Shown here: piece by piece, positions 36,235-47,936 of the stretch
How the letters are laid out: the number at the start of each line of letters is the position of its first letter
Numbering within the stretch: position 1 is the first letter of the stretch
NCBI GenBank assembly: GCA_913777325.1
Contig: CAJYSA010000007.1
Coordinates: 1 to 64,000, forward strand
DNA: 64,000 nt
Origin: an uncultured Sphingomonas sp.
Lineage (GTDB): Bacteria > Pseudomonadota > Alphaproteobacteria > Sphingomonadales > Sphingomonadaceae
Direction: 5' to 3'
Translations under genes and position numbers: made by a program
Notes under the pieces: generated by a model
Told to the model about the DNA's origin: nothing
Databases searched by the model: none
Seen by the model: only the letters and a program-made list of their open reading frames with translations

Positions 36235-37293
36235 TTAGGCGTCGACCTTGACCACGCCGCGCCGGATCTGGTCCAGCTCGATGCTCTCGAACAGCGCCTG
36301 GAAGTTGCCGTTCCCGAACCCCTGATTGCCCTTGCGCTGGATGATCTCGAAGAAGATCGGGCCGACCATGTTCTCGGTGAAGATCTGGAGCAGGATGCCC
36401 TCGTCGCCGACGTTGCCGTCGATCAGGATGCGGTTGCGCTTCAGCCGGTCGAGATCCTCGCCGTGGTCGGGCACGCGCTTGTCGACCAGCTCGTAATAGG
36501 TTTCGATCGTGTCCTGCAGCCGCACGCCGCGCGCGCGCAGCTTCTCGACCGTCTCGTAGATATTGTCGGTGGTCAGCGCGAGGTGCTGAATACCCTCGCC
36601 ATTATACTCGCGGATGAACTCCTCGATCTGCGAGGTCTCGTCCTTGCTCTCGTTCAGCGGGATGCGGATCGCCATGTCGGGCGCGATCATCGCCTGGCTG
36701 AACAGGCCCGTGGCCTTACCCTTGATATCGAAGAACTTCTGCTCCTCGAACCCGAAGAGCCGTCCATAGAAGCTCGACCAGGTCCGCATCTCGCCGCGCC
36801 GGACATTGTGGGTGAGGTGGTCGAGGATATCGAGGCCGACGTTGTTCGCCTCCGCCGCCTCGCGCCAGCCGGGCACCTCGTCCCAGTCGGCGTAGAGATC
36901 CTCGCCCGCCTTCACGAGATAGAGGTAGCTGCCGCCGATCCCCTCAATCGGATAGCTGCCATCGCCGAGCGTCCCCGCCGCCGCATCGACCGCGACCGCG
37001 CCCTCGGCGAGTGCATGGTCGTATGCGGCCTTCGGATCGGCGACGCGGAACGCCATGCCGCTGGCCGACGGGCCGTGGAGCGCGCGGAAGTCGGCGGCCT
37101 GACCGGTCGGCTCGCGGTTCAGGAGCAGGTTGATGCGGCCCTGAACGTAGCGGGTCACCTGCTTGCTCGGGTGACGGTGCGACGCGACGAAGCCCATCTG
37201 CTCGAACTGCGCCGCCAGCGTGTCCGCGTCCGGCGAGGTGAACTCGCAGAATTCGAACCCGGCGAGGCCCAGCGGATTGTTCGGGTCGGTCAT
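36235..37293 (-). CDS. hppD: 4-hydroxyphenylpyruvate dioxygenase
   Basis: A 352-aa non-heme iron enzyme converting 4-hydroxyphenylpyruvate to homogentisate. It has two vicinal-oxygen-chelate domains; GFEFCEFTSPD opens the first, and iron-site segments include LDILDHLTHNVRRGEM, EGIQHLALTTDNI and the terminal FFEIIQRKGNQGFGNGNFQALFE. Length is typical. It lies 25 bp downstream of phhA and shares its strand, giving the order phhA-hppD-hmgA for phenylalanine breakdown. Confidence 0.97.
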   Translation of the reverse strand: MTDPNNPLGLAGFEFCEFTSPDADTLAAQFEQMGFVASHRHPSKQVTRYVQGRINLLLNREPTGQAADFRALHGPSASGMAFRVADPKAAYDHALAEGAVAVDAAAGTLGDGSYPIEGIGGSYLYLVKAGEDLYADWDEVPGWREAAEANNVGLDILDHLTHNVRRGEMRTWSSFYGRLFGFEEQKFFDIKGKATGLFSQAMIAPDMAIRIPLNESKDETSQIEEFIREYNGEGIQHLALTTDNIYETVEKLRARGVRLQDTIETYYELVDKRVPDHGEDLDRLKRNRILIDGNVGDEGILLQIFTENMVGPIFFEIIQRKGNQGFGNGNFQALFESIELDQIRRGVVKVDA

Positions 37294-37318
37294 GATATTG
37301 GCCTTTCAGGTGAAGGGG

Positions 37319-38170
37319 TCAGCCGTGCGCGTGCGCTTGCGTGCCGCGCGTGAAGACGCGGTCGTCGGGCAGGATCGTCTCCGGATCGTGGTCCGGCTGG
37401 CCTTCCAGCTCGGCGTACAGGGGCGCGAAATCGGTGTTGAGCGTCTGGTCGAGCAGGTCGTCAAAGCTGTCGATGACGAAATAGCCCTGCTGGAAATCGT
37501 CGATCCGGTAGCGCGTGCGCATCACGCGCCTGAGGTCGAAGCCGATGCGATTGGGCGACGGATCGTCGAGCGCGAAGAGCGATTCGCTGTGCGACGAGAC
37601 GATCCCCGCGCCGTAGAGCGCCAGATCGTCACCGGCGCGGACGAGGCCGAACTCGACCGTGTACCAATACAGCCGCGAGAGGCGATCGATCGCGCCCATC
37701 GCCGCCGCGCGCTGCCCACCCTGGCCATAGGCCTGCATGTAATCGGCGAACACCGGGTTCGCGAGCAACGGCACATGGCCGAAGACGTCGTGGAAGACGT
37801 CCGGCTCCTGAAGGTAATCGAGCTGATCAGGGCGGCGGATGAAATTGCCCGAGACGAAGCGGCGGTTGGCGAGGTGATCGAAGAACACGTCGTCGGGGAC
37901 GAGGCCGGGCACCGCCACCACCTGCCACCCGGTCGCCTTCATCAACCGATCCGACAGCTCCTCGAAATCCGGGATGCCGGGGCGCGAGAGGCGCAGGACG
38001 TCCAGCCCTGCGGTGAATTCCGGTGTCACCCGGCCGGGCAGCATCGCGACTTGTCGCGCGAACAGCGTGTCCCAGGTGGCATGGTCCTGCGGCGTGTACG
38101 CCTCCCAGCCCTGCGGGATCGTCCAGTCGGCGGCGGCTCCTTCGGGCCGGGTGAGCACTGCGTCTGCCAT
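37319..38170 (-). CDS. phhA: phenylalanine 4-monooxygenase
   Basis: A 283-aa pterin-dependent hydroxylase making tyrosine from phenylalanine. The iron-binding HDVFGHVPLL and the upstream RRFVSGNFIRRPDQLDYLQEPD are diagnostic, with WYTVEFGL contributing the Glu ligand. The ATG at 38170 was taken as start. It is divergent from an Lrp/AsnC regulator with 95 bp between, a layout that strongly suggests amino-acid-responsive control. The pterin recycling enzyme (phhB) is not adjacent. Confidence 0.97.
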   Translation of the reverse strand: MADAVLTRPEGAAADWTIPQGWEAYTPQDHATWDTLFARQVAMLPGRVTPEFTAGLDVLRLSRPGIPDFEELSDRLMKATGWQVVAVPGLVPDDVFFDHLANRRFVSGNFIRRPDQLDYLQEPDVFHDVFGHVPLLANPVFADYMQAYGQGGQRAAAMGAIDRLSRLYWYTVEFGLVRAGDDLALYGAGIVSSHSESLFALDDPSPNRIGFDLRRVMRTRYRIDDFQQGYFVIDSFDDLLDQTLNTDFAPLYAELEGQPDHDPETILPDDRVFTRGTQAHAHG

Positions 38171-38265
38171 CACCGGACGTTCGCAGATGCGCGTGAGGAT
38201 TGCTTATCAGAATATCGATGCGCTGGGCTGTTCGTGAACGATCTGCTTCGTTATCCTTGCGAGTG

Positions 38266-38736
38266 ATGAAACAGACCGTTCAACTCGACCCGATCGACCG
38301 CCGGATCGTCTCGGCGCTTCAGCAGGACGGCACGCTCAGCAACGCCGATCTGGCGCTGACGGTCGGGGCGTCGTCCGCGTCGTGCTGGCGGCGGGTGAAG
38401 GCGCTGGAAGCGGCGGGGGTGCTGACCGGCACGGTGCGACTGGTCGATCCGGTCGCGGTCGGGCGCGGGGTCAACGTGCTGTGCAACGTGCGGATGCGCA
38501 GCCACGCGATCGACGCCCGGCAGGATTTCGAACGCTTCGTCGAGGGACGGCCGGAAATCGTCGAGAGCTTCTCGATGTCGGGGGAGTGGGATTATCTATT
38601 GCGGATCGTCGTGGCGGACGTCAGCGATTACAATCACTTCCTGATGCAGGTGATGCTCGGCCACCCGTCGGTGGCCGGCGCATCGTCGCATTTCGCGCTG
38701 TCGATGACCAAATATACGACGGCGTTGCCGGTATGA
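38266..38736 (+). CDS. Lrp/AsnC family regulator, probable regulator of phhA-hppD-hmgA
   Basis: A 156-aa protein. The N-terminal winged helix begins LDPIDRRIVSALQQDG and includes NADLALTVGASSASCWRRVKALEAAG. The C-terminal RAM effector domain includes ESFSMSGEWDYLLRIVVADVSDY. The ATG at 38266 gives the usual family length. Divergent transcription from phhA suggests it senses phenylalanine or tyrosine and controls the catabolic operon and itself. A small inverted repeat GTTC-GT-GAAC (38230-38239) lies between them. Confidence 0.92.
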   Translation: MKQTVQLDPIDRRIVSALQQDGTLSNADLALTVGASSASCWRRVKALEAAGVLTGTVRLVDPVAVGRGVNVLCNVRMRSHAIDARQDFERFVEGRPEIVESFSMSGEWDYLLRIVVADVSDYNHFLMQVMLGHPSVAGASSHFALSMTKYTTALPV

Positions 38737-38737
38737 T

Positions 38738-38814
38738 CGTCATTGCGAGCGCAGCGAAGCAACCCAGCGCGTCCTGGTCCGTCGCTGGATTGCTTCGCTG
38801 CGCTCGCAATGACG
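38738..38814. repeat. palindromic intergenic repeat, copy 2
   Basis: Arms 38738-38769 and 38783-38814 (32 bp) pair with one mismatch around a 13-nt spacer. It fills almost the entire gap between the convergent Lrp-type gene (stop 38736) and trmFO (stop 38823), so it probably serves as a bidirectional transcription end. Confidence 0.88.
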
Positions 38815-38822
38815 GAATGGCG

Positions 38823-40133
38823 TCAGGCGGCGAGCCACGCCGCCAAGGCGGTGCGCGCGCGGTCGGTGTACATCTTCTTGCGATCCGCCTTCTTGGTCCG
38901 GCCGGGGATCGGCGGGAAGAGGCCGAAGTTGACGTTCATCGGCTGATAGCTGTCCGCCTCCGCGCCGCCGGTGATGTGCGACAGCAGCGCGCCCAGCGCG
39001 GTTTCGGGCGGGGGCGGGGCGAGCGGCTCGCCGCGCAATTCGGCGGCGGCGAAGCGGCCCGCCAGCAGGCCGATCGACGCGCTTTCAATATAGCCTTCGC
39101 ATCCCGTGATCTGCCCGGCGAAGCGGATGTTGGGGCGCGACCGCAGCCGCAACGTCGGGTCGAGCAGCTCGGGCGAGCGCAGGAAGGTGTTGCGGTGCAG
39201 CCCGCCGAGCCGCGCGAACTCGGCCTTTTCGAGGCCGGGAATGGTGCGGAACAGCCGCACCTGCTCGGCATGTTTCAGCTTGGTCTGGAAGCCGACGATG
39301 TTCCACAGCGTGCCGAGCGCATTGTCCTGCCGGAGCTGGACGCAGGCATAGGGCCAGCGCCCGGTGCGGGGGTCATCCAGCCCGACGCCCTTCATCGGGC
39401 CGAAGCGGGGCGTGTCGATGCCGCGCTCCGCCATCACCTCGATCGGCATGCAGCCTTCGAAATAGGGGACATTCTCCCACTCGCGGTATTCGGTCTTCTC
39501 GCCCGCCAGGATCGCGTCGATGAAGGCGAGATACTGCTCCTTGTCGAGCGGGCAGTTGATGTAGTCCGATCCTTCACCCTTGTTCCAGCGCGACTGGAAC
39601 CAGGCGACGTCCATGTCGATCGAATCGCGGTGCACGATCGGCGCGATCGCGTCGAAGAACGCCAGCGAGTCGCGGCCCGTCTCCGCGGCGATGCTGTTCG
39701 ACAGCGACGGCGCGGTCAGCGGGCCGGTGGCGACGATCGCGGGCGTGTCCGGCAGCGTATCGACGCGCTCGCGCACGATCGTGATGTTCGGATGCGCGGC
39801 GATCGCGGCGGTGACACTGGCGGAGAAGCCGTCGCGATCGACCGCCAGCGCCGAGCCGGCGGGGACGCGGTGGCGGTCGCCCTCGCGCAGGATCAGCGAG
39901 CCGAGCGTGCGAAGTTCCTGGTGGAGGAGGCCGACCGCATTGCTATCGGCATCGTCGCTACGGAAGCTGTTCGAACAGACGAGTTCGGCAAGATCGTCGG
40001 TATGGTGCGCCGGCGTGGTGTCGCCTGAACCACGCATCTCCGACAGGCGGACCCTGAACCCCGCCTCGGCCAATTGCCACGCGGCCTCCGACCCGGCGAG
40101 CCCGCCGCCCACGATATGAATGTCATGCGTCAT
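38823..40133 (-). CDS. trmFO: methylenetetrahydrofolate-tRNA-(uracil-5-)-methyltransferase
   Basis: A 436-aa FAD/folate-dependent enzyme forming ribothymidine-54 in tRNA. The FAD motif is [18 protein letters not shown] (about 5-22). Family segments include [23 protein letters not shown] and [14 protein letters not shown]. Length is typical. The start overlaps the stop of a small membrane-protein gene (ATGA). Confidence 0.96.
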   Translation of the reverse strand: MTHDIHIVGGGLAGSEAAWQLAEAGFRVRLSEMRGSGDTTPAHHTDDLAELVCSNSFRSDDADSNAVGLLHQELRTLGSLILREGDRHRVPAGSALAVDRDGFSASVTAAIAAHPNITIVRERVDTLPDTPAIVATGPLTAPSLSNSIAAETGRDSLAFFDAIAPIVHRDSIDMDVAWFQSRWNKGEGSDYINCPLDKEQYLAFIDAILAGEKTEYREWENVPYFEGCMPIEVMAERGIDTPRFGPMKGVGLDDPRTGRWPYACVQLRQDNALGTLWNIVGFQTKLKHAEQVRLFRTIPGLEKAEFARLGGLHRNTFLRSPELLDPTLRLRSRPNIRFAGQITGCEGYIESASIGLLAGRFAAAELRGEPLAPPPPETALGALLSHITGGAEADSYQPMNVNFGLFPPIPGRTKKADRKKMYTDRARTALAAWLAA

Positions 40134-40552
40134 TCACGCGCGGATAGCCGCTGCGGGGTGCGGTGGGCAACCGGATCGGTCCAGCGGACAAAACGCCTAG
40201 CAATCAGGCCGCTGACGCCCCCCGTGAGGATCATCGCCATCGTGGAGTTGGGAACCAGCCAGCCGACGGCAGGTGCCATTGCCGCACCGCTGGCGAATCC
40301 AACCGCCATCCAGATCAGTGGATGGCGAGAGGCCGGTCGATGCGACCCAAGCCAGCTTCCCCCACATACCGCCACCGCCAGCGGGATCGAGCCGAGGAAG
40401 CAGGCGAAGGTGATGGCGGCTGGTAACAGAAAAATGAGGCCGGGGAGCGGATCCGGAATGGACAGGGAGTGGGTGGCTATAAAGATCGGGCCGGCGATCA
40501 GGAGCGTGACCAGCCATGCCTTTAAACGGCCGCTGATGGCTGCACCTTCCAT
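40130..40552 (-). CDS. small membrane protein, function unknown
   Basis: A 140-aa protein with about four hydrophobic segments (around residues 11-28, 33-60, 77-96 and 99-120) and a basic tail. No family is recognised. Start ATG 40552 (MEGAAIS) is preferred; an in-frame ATG at 40582 would collide with the divergent DUF488 start at 40581. It overlaps trmFO by 4 bp. Confidence 0.65.
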   Translation of the reverse strand: MEGAAISGRLKAWLVTLLIAGPIFIATHSLSIPDPLPGLIFLLPAAITFACFLGSIPLAVAVCGGSWLGSHRPASRHPLIWMAVGFASGAAMAPAVGWLVPNSTMAMILTGGVSGLIARRFVRWTDPVAHRTPQRLSARE

Positions 40553-40580
40553 TTTCACGACCGTCCCCCACGTTAACGAC

Positions 40581-41012
40581 ATGACGATCTATACCATCGG
40601 CTATGAAGGCGTGACGATGGCCGAGTTCATCGCGACGCTGGAGCGGGCGGGGGTGCGGCGGGTGATCGACGTGCGCGCGCTGCCACTGTCGCGGCGACCG
40701 GGCTTTTCGAAGTCGTCGCTTGCCGCGTCGCTGCGCGAGTCCGGGATCGAGTATGTGCATCTGAAGGCGCTGGGAACGCCGAAGCGTGGGCGGGACGCGG
40801 CCAAGAAGGGCGATGTCGCGACGCTGACGGCGGTGTACGACGGGCAACTCGCATTGCCAGAGGCGCAGGCGCAGGCGGCGCAGATGCTGGCGCTGGCGGA
40901 TGAGATGCCGAGCGCCTTGCTGTGTTACGAGCGCGACCCCTGCCACTGCCACCGAACGCTGTTGTTGCAGGCCGTGGGCGAGGAGCGTGCGGTGGTCGAT
41001 CTGTTCGTTTGA
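40581..41012 (+). CDS. DUF488 family protein
   Basis: A 143-aa protein with the DUF488 hallmarks: TIGYEGVTMAEFIATLERAGVRRVIDVRALPLSRRPGFSK at the N-terminus (beginning MTIYTIGYE), followed by YVHLKALG, and C-terminal LLCYERDPCHCHR with paired Cys and His that may bind a metal. The biochemical role is unknown. It is divergent from the small membrane gene and convergent with the DUF952 gene. Confidence 0.92.
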   Translation: MTIYTIGYEGVTMAEFIATLERAGVRRVIDVRALPLSRRPGFSKSSLAASLRESGIEYVHLKALGTPKRGRDAAKKGDVATLTAVYDGQLALPEAQAQAAQMLALADEMPSALLCYERDPCHCHRTLLLQAVGEERAVVDLFV

Positions 41013-41130
41013 GCCGGCGCGCGGCCCTGCGGGGGAGGCGTTCGTTGGTGAAGGCTGAACCTTTAGCAGCAGTCGGCGCCCCGTACCAAGCTAGGTGAGC
41101 GAGTCCTGCCGCTTCGTCCCCTGTTGCTTG

Positions 41131-41205
41131 GTCATCTCGAGCATCGCGATGCAATCCAGAGACGCGTCAGGACGCCCTGGATTGCTTCGCTGCGCTCGCA
41201 ATGAC
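41131..41205. repeat. palindromic intergenic repeat, copy 3 (one arm degenerate)
   Basis: The right arm (41177-41205) matches copies 1 and 2 closely. The left arm (41131-41159) has about five substitutions, so the stem is weakened. It lies in the convergent gap between DUF488 (stop 41012) and DUF952 (stop 41218). The remainder of 41013-41130 shows nothing else. Confidence 0.8.
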
Positions 41206-41217
41206 GGCGTGGGGAAG

Positions 41218-41567
41218 TCAGCCGGTGACGGGAAGCCTGACCGTGCCGCTGTCGTCCCGTTCCAGCGGGCCATAGGCGATAACCGTTTCCAGCAGCATCG
41301 GTTCGTAGAGGTGCGGGAAGAGCTGGCCACCGCGCGACTCTTCCCACTTCACCTGGTCCCCGTGCGCGGCGAGATCGATCGCGGCGACGTGCAGATCGTC
41401 CTGCCCGGCGAAATGCTTGTCGACCGTCTCGGTGAGCTGATCGGCGGTGGAGAGGTGGATGTAGCCGTCGGCCAGGTCGACCGGCGCGCCGCCGAACCGC
41501 CCGTCACGCTCCAGCGCCGCCATCTGGTCGGCGGTGAGCACCTTGTAGGCGGTCAGCGGCATGTCGG

Positions 41568-41571
<4 letters not shown>
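41218..41571 (-). CDS. DUF952 family protein
   Basis: A 117-aa soluble protein. The family pattern is YKVLTADQMAALERDG, then DGYIHLSTADQLTETVDKHF, then QLFPHLYEPM. The fold is reported as ADP-ribosyltransferase-like in related families, but no activity is established. Its start overlaps the gyrA stop by 4 bp, so it is co-translated after gyrase. Confidence 0.9.
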
Positions 41572-44336
<2,765 letters not shown>

Positions 44337-44407
44337 CGTGCAATACTTTCTGTTTTACGGATTCGTTTCAGGCGCGTGTCTAGGCGGCGCGGGGCGCAAA
44401 GTCACGC

Positions 44408-45064
44408 CTAGGGCGCGATCTCCGCACCGTCCCACGCGAACAGCTTGCCGCTGTCGGCGGGTTTCAGCGCGTCGAGCACGTCGAGCAACTGAACGGCCGC
44501 CCGATCCGGCTGGAAGAGGTCGCGACCGCTTTGCTGGAAGGGCTTCGACAATCTGGTGTCCACGGTGCCCGGGTGGAGCGCGACGACGATGCCGCGATCG
44601 TTGCGGCGCTTGTCCTCGACCGCCAGCGTGCGGATTAACTGGTTGAGCGCGGCCTTGCTGGCGCGATAGCCGTACCAGCCGCCCAGCCGATTGTCGGAGA
44701 TGCTGCCGACCCGCGCCGACAGCGCCGCGAACACCGAGCGCCCGGTGCGCGGCAGGATCGGCAGGAAATGCTTGGCCACCAGCGCGGGGCCGATCGCGTT
44801 GACCGCATATTGCCGGGCCAGCCACACCGGATCAAGGTCGCGCAGCGCCTTCTCCGGGCCGTGTTCCGCATCGTGGAGCAGCCCCGTGGCGACGACGGCC
44901 AGATCGGCCTTCGCGACCTTCGCCGCCGCCGAAGCGATCGTCGCTTCGTCGGTCAGGTCGAGGTCGGCGCGGGTGAGCGCGACGACGTCATTCTCCTCCT
45001 CCGCCAGCGCGTCGGCCAGCGCGGCGCCGATCCCGCCGCCGGCACCGATGACGACCGCGCGCAT
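44408..45064 (-). CDS. short-chain dehydrogenase/reductase (SDR), CsgA/YciK-like
   Basis: A 218-aa Rossmann-fold oxidoreductase. The cofactor loop is VIGAGGGIGAALADAL (about 4-19), the catalytic Ser lies in ALSARVGSI and the YxxxK motif is YGYRASKAALNQL. The substrate is unknown. Its start overlaps the stop of yaaA (ATGA), so the two genes form a pair; the link could be oxidative stress, but that is only from context. Confidence 0.9.
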   Translation of the reverse strand: MRAVVIGAGGGIGAALADALAEEENDVVALTRADLDLTDEATIASAAAKVAKADLAVVATGLLHDAEHGPEKALRDLDPVWLARQYAVNAIGPALVAKHFLPILPRTGRSVFAALSARVGSISDNRLGGWYGYRASKAALNQLIRTLAVEDKRRNDRGIVVALHPGTVDTRLSKPFQQSGRDLFQPDRAAVQLLDVLDALKPADSGKLFAWDGAEIAP

Positions 45065-45810
45065 CACGCGGCGCGCCGGAAGGTCCAGCGCGCATCGTCG
45101 CTGGCATCGGCATCGAAGCGATAGCCGGCGGTGTCGAACGCGGTCATGCCGTCCAGATCGGTGATGTGATGCTCGATCAGGTAGCGGGCCATCATCCCGC
45201 GCGCCTTCTTGGCGTGGAAGCTGACGAAGCGGCCATCGGCCTCGCGGAAATCGACCGCGACGACGCGGACGTCGGCGGGCAGCTTGCCGGACACCGCCTC
45301 CCAATATTCGTTGCTGGCGAGGTTCAGGACCGTGTCCGAGCCTTCCGCCGCGACGTCCTGGGCCAGCGCATCGGCGATGCGCGTTCCCCACCAGTCGGTC
45401 AGGCGATCGCGGCGCGGCGCCCAGCGCGTGCCCATCTCCAGCCGATACGGCCGCATCCCGTCGAGCGGGCGCAGCAGGCCGTAGAGACCGGAGAGCAGCC
45501 GCAGGTGATCCTGCGCGAACCGCACCGCCGGCTCGTCGAGCGTCGCGGCGTCCAGCCCGGTGTAGACGTCGCCCGCGAAGGTGTAGAGCGCCGGACGCTC
45601 GGGCGCGTCGGCGAAGTCGCGGAAGCGATCCGCGTTCAGCTTCGCCAGCGCGGGCGAGATCTTCATCAGCTCCGACAGGCGCTTCTGCGTCAGGTGCGAT
45701 GCCGCCTTCGCCAGCGTCGCGGCCTCATCCGCGAAGCGCGCGGGCGTCGCGGGGAAGGGCGGTGGCGTATCGAGGTCCAGCGTCTTGGCGGGAGAGAGAA
45801 CGGCGATCAT
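45064..45810 (-). CDS. yaaA: peroxide stress protein YaaA (DUF328)
   Basis: A 248-aa protein of the YaaA family, known in E. coli to limit free iron during peroxide stress. MIAVLSPAKTLDLDTP opens the protein, with LSGLYGLLRPLDGMRPYRLEMGTR and FHAKKARGMMARYLIEH further on. Length is normal. Coupled to the SDR gene downstream. Confidence 0.94.
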   Translation of the reverse strand: MIAVLSPAKTLDLDTPPPFPATPARFADEAATLAKAASHLTQKRLSELMKISPALAKLNADRFRDFADAPERPALYTFAGDVYTGLDAATLDEPAVRFAQDHLRLLSGLYGLLRPLDGMRPYRLEMGTRWAPRRDRLTDWWGTRIADALAQDVAAEGSDTVLNLASNEYWEAVSGKLPADVRVVAVDFREADGRFVSFHAKKARGMMARYLIEHHITDLDGMTAFDTAGYRFDADASDDARWTFRRAA

Positions 45811-45958
45811 CGTCGTGCCGTATCGCCCTCGCGCGGCGCGTTCAATCGCGGTTCAGCGGCGGCAACGCATTGCTACCGCACATTCCTTGTACACGCGCGC
45901 GTCGGGCACTAGAGCAGCCAACGAGCGTTACGCCCGCGAAATCTGGAGAGACGTGTCG

Positions 45959-47227
45959 ATGAAGACCCTTTCGAACGCCATCATGGCTGTGCTTCTTGCT
46001 GGTGGCGCGACCGTCGCGCTTTCGCAGCCGGCAATGGCGCAGAAGAAGAAGGAAGAGCAGAAGGGCGATCAGCTCAAGCTCAGCAACGAAGTTCGTGGCC
46101 CCGCCGCGCAGGCGCAGACCGCGCTGGCCGCCAAGGACGTCGCCACCGCCGCGCCGCTGGTCGCCGCGGTCGAGGCCGCCGCGAAGACCGACGACGAGAA
46201 GTATATCGCCGCTGCGCTGCGCCTGAACCTGGAGGTGATCCAGCCGGGCGGGCCGAACAACGCGAACCTGATCGCGCCGCTCGATGCGCTGATCGCCAGC
46301 CCGCGCACCGCGCAGGCCGACAAGGCGAAGTACACCTATCAGCGCGGCGTGATCGCCGCGAACGCCAAGGATCCGGCGGGCGCGATGCGCTTCTTCGAAC
46401 AGGCGCAGCAACTGGGCTATAACGACCCCAACCTGCCGCTGCAGTTGGTCAAGCTGAAGATGGACTCGGGCGACGTCGCCGGTGGGTCGGCGGCGCTGGC
46501 CAAGATGGTCGACCAGCAGATGGCCGCCGGGCAGAAGCCGTCGGAGGACATCTTCCGCTACGCCATCGCGCGCAACAACGCCGCGAAGAACCCCGCCGAG
46601 GCGCGCGCATGGATGCGCCGTTACCTGACCGCCTATCCGACCGCGAAGAACTGGCGCGACATGCTGGTGTTCTGGGGCATCCAGCCGCAGTCGATGGTGC
46701 CGCTGGACAAGGGGCAGAAGGTCGACCTGTATCGCCTGCTGCGTGCGGGCAAGGCGCTGGCGGACCAGTATGATTACGAGATCTACGCGCAGTGGACCTT
46801 CGACCAGGGCCTGCCGTGGGAATCGAAGGCGGTGCTGACCGAAGGCAAGGCCGCGGGCAAGATCCCGGCGAGCAGCCCGGACGCGACCAGCCTGCTGGCG
46901 GCGGCCAACAAGTCGATCTCGAACGAGGGATCGATGGCGGCGGTCGAGGCGCGCGCAATGAAGGCGGCGGACGGCAAGCTGGCCGCGAGCACCGCCGACG
47001 CGTATCTGGGCAGCGGCGACTATGCCAAGGCGATCACGCTGTACCGCGCCGCGTTGCAGAAGGGTGGCGTCGATGCGAACACCGTCAACACGCGGCTGGG
47101 CATCGCGCTGACCAATTCGGGCGACAAGGCCGGCGCGAAGACCGCGTTCCAGGCGGTGACCGGCACCCCGCGCGCGGACATCGCGGCGTGGTGGATCGAC
47201 TTCCTGGATCACCCGCCGGTGGCGTGA
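45959..47227 (+). CDS. exported TPR-like repeat protein
   Basis: A 422-aa protein with a signal peptide (MKTLSNAIMAVLLAGGATVALSQ..AMAQ) and a lysine-rich mature N-terminus. The rest is alanine-rich helical hairpins resembling tetratricopeptide repeats, e.g. AKYTYQRGVIAANAKDPAGA and ADAYLGSGDYAKAITLYRAA. It probably scaffolds envelope proteins in the periplasm, but no partner is indicated. The start 45959 follows GGAGAG and begins the signal peptide. A strong terminator follows. Confidence 0.85.
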   Translation: MKTLSNAIMAVLLAGGATVALSQPAMAQKKKEEQKGDQLKLSNEVRGPAAQAQTALAAKDVATAAPLVAAVEAAAKTDDEKYIAAALRLNLEVIQPGGPNNANLIAPLDALIASPRTAQADKAKYTYQRGVIAANAKDPAGAMRFFEQAQQLGYNDPNLPLQLVKLKMDSGDVAGGSAALAKMVDQQMAAGQKPSEDIFRYAIARNNAAKNPAEARAWMRRYLTAYPTAKNWRDMLVFWGIQPQSMVPLDKGQKVDLYRLLRAGKALADQYDYEIYAQWTFDQGLPWESKAVLTEGKAAGKIPASSPDATSLLAAANKSISNEGSMAAVEARAMKAADGKLAASTADAYLGSGDYAKAITLYRAALQKGGVDANTVNTRLGIALTNSGDKAGAKTAFQAVTGTPRADIAAWWIDFLDHPPVA

Positions 47228-47253
47228 TCCGGCGAACATCGCCGGTAACAATG

Positions 47254-47282
47254 AAGGGGCGGCCGATGGGCCGCCCCTTTTT
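47254..47282 (+). terminator. Rho-independent terminator after the TPR-like gene
   Basis: A perfect 11-bp stem (47254-47264 with 47269-47279) with a GATG loop, followed by TTTTT to 47282. Confidence 0.9.
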
Positions 47283-47332
47283 CGTGCGCGCAGCGCGGCG
47301 CGGGGCGGGGCGGCGTCGACCGAACCGGCGCC

Positions 47333-47794
47333 TCAGGCGATCGGAACGCCGGCCTGCGCCTTGAAGGTGCGGATCGTCAGCGAGGATTTGACGCTGGTGA
47401 CGTTGGGGGCCGAGGTGAGCTTCGTCGTCAGGATCCGCTGGAAGCTCTCCAGATCCGGCGCGACGATCTTCAGGATGAAGTCGATCTCACCGTTGAGCAT
47501 GTGGCATTCGCGGACCTCGGGGATCGCGGCGACATGCGCCTCGAACGCCGACAGATCCTGCTCGGCCTGGCTGCGCAGGCTGACCATCGCGAACACGGTG
47601 ATCGGAAAGCCCAGCTTCGTGGCGTCGCACTCGGCGTGATAGCCGCGAATCACGCCCGCCTGCTCCAGCGCGCGGACGCGGCGCAGGCAAGGTGGCGCGG
47701 TGAGGCCGACGCGTTCGGCCAGTTCGACGTTGGTCATGCGACCGTCCTCCTGCAACAGGGCCAGGATTTCGCGGTCGATCCGATCCAGGGTCAT
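47333..47794 (-). CDS. Lrp/AsnC family transcriptional regulator
   Basis: A 153-aa regulator. Winged helix: LDRIDREILALLQEDGRMTNVELAERVGL..PPCLRRVRALEQAGVI (each run read separately). The RAM domain includes VRECHMLNGEIDFILKIVAPD. It is a different subgroup from the regulator at 38266; the PPCLRR recognition helix is typical of general Lrp-like or branched-chain-responsive members. It is divergent from an atypical histidine kinase with 142 bp between, and no metabolic gene adjoins it. Confidence 0.92.
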   Translation of the reverse strand: MTLDRIDREILALLQEDGRMTNVELAERVGLTAPPCLRRVRALEQAGVIRGYHAECDATKLGFPITVFAMVSLRSQAEQDLSAFEAHVAAIPEVRECHMLNGEIDFILKIVAPDLESFQRILTTKLTSAPNVTSVKSSLTIRTFKAQAGVPIA

Positions 47795-47936
47795 GATATC
47801 CTACTCAACGCTTTAGCGCATCTTCGTGAAAGACGCTTGCTGTCGGGCTATAGGATTGTTGCGCCGAAACGCAATTGTTTACAGATGCGTCATTCCGGGA
47901 TGCGTGCGCAATCTGCGCGATGGCTCCGCACCGGCC

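Noticed and set aside
38230..38239. GTTC-GT-GAAC between phhA and the Lrp gene considered as a LexA box
   Set aside because: The half-sites are inverted and 2 bp apart, unlike the direct-repeat GTTC-N7-GTTC operator.
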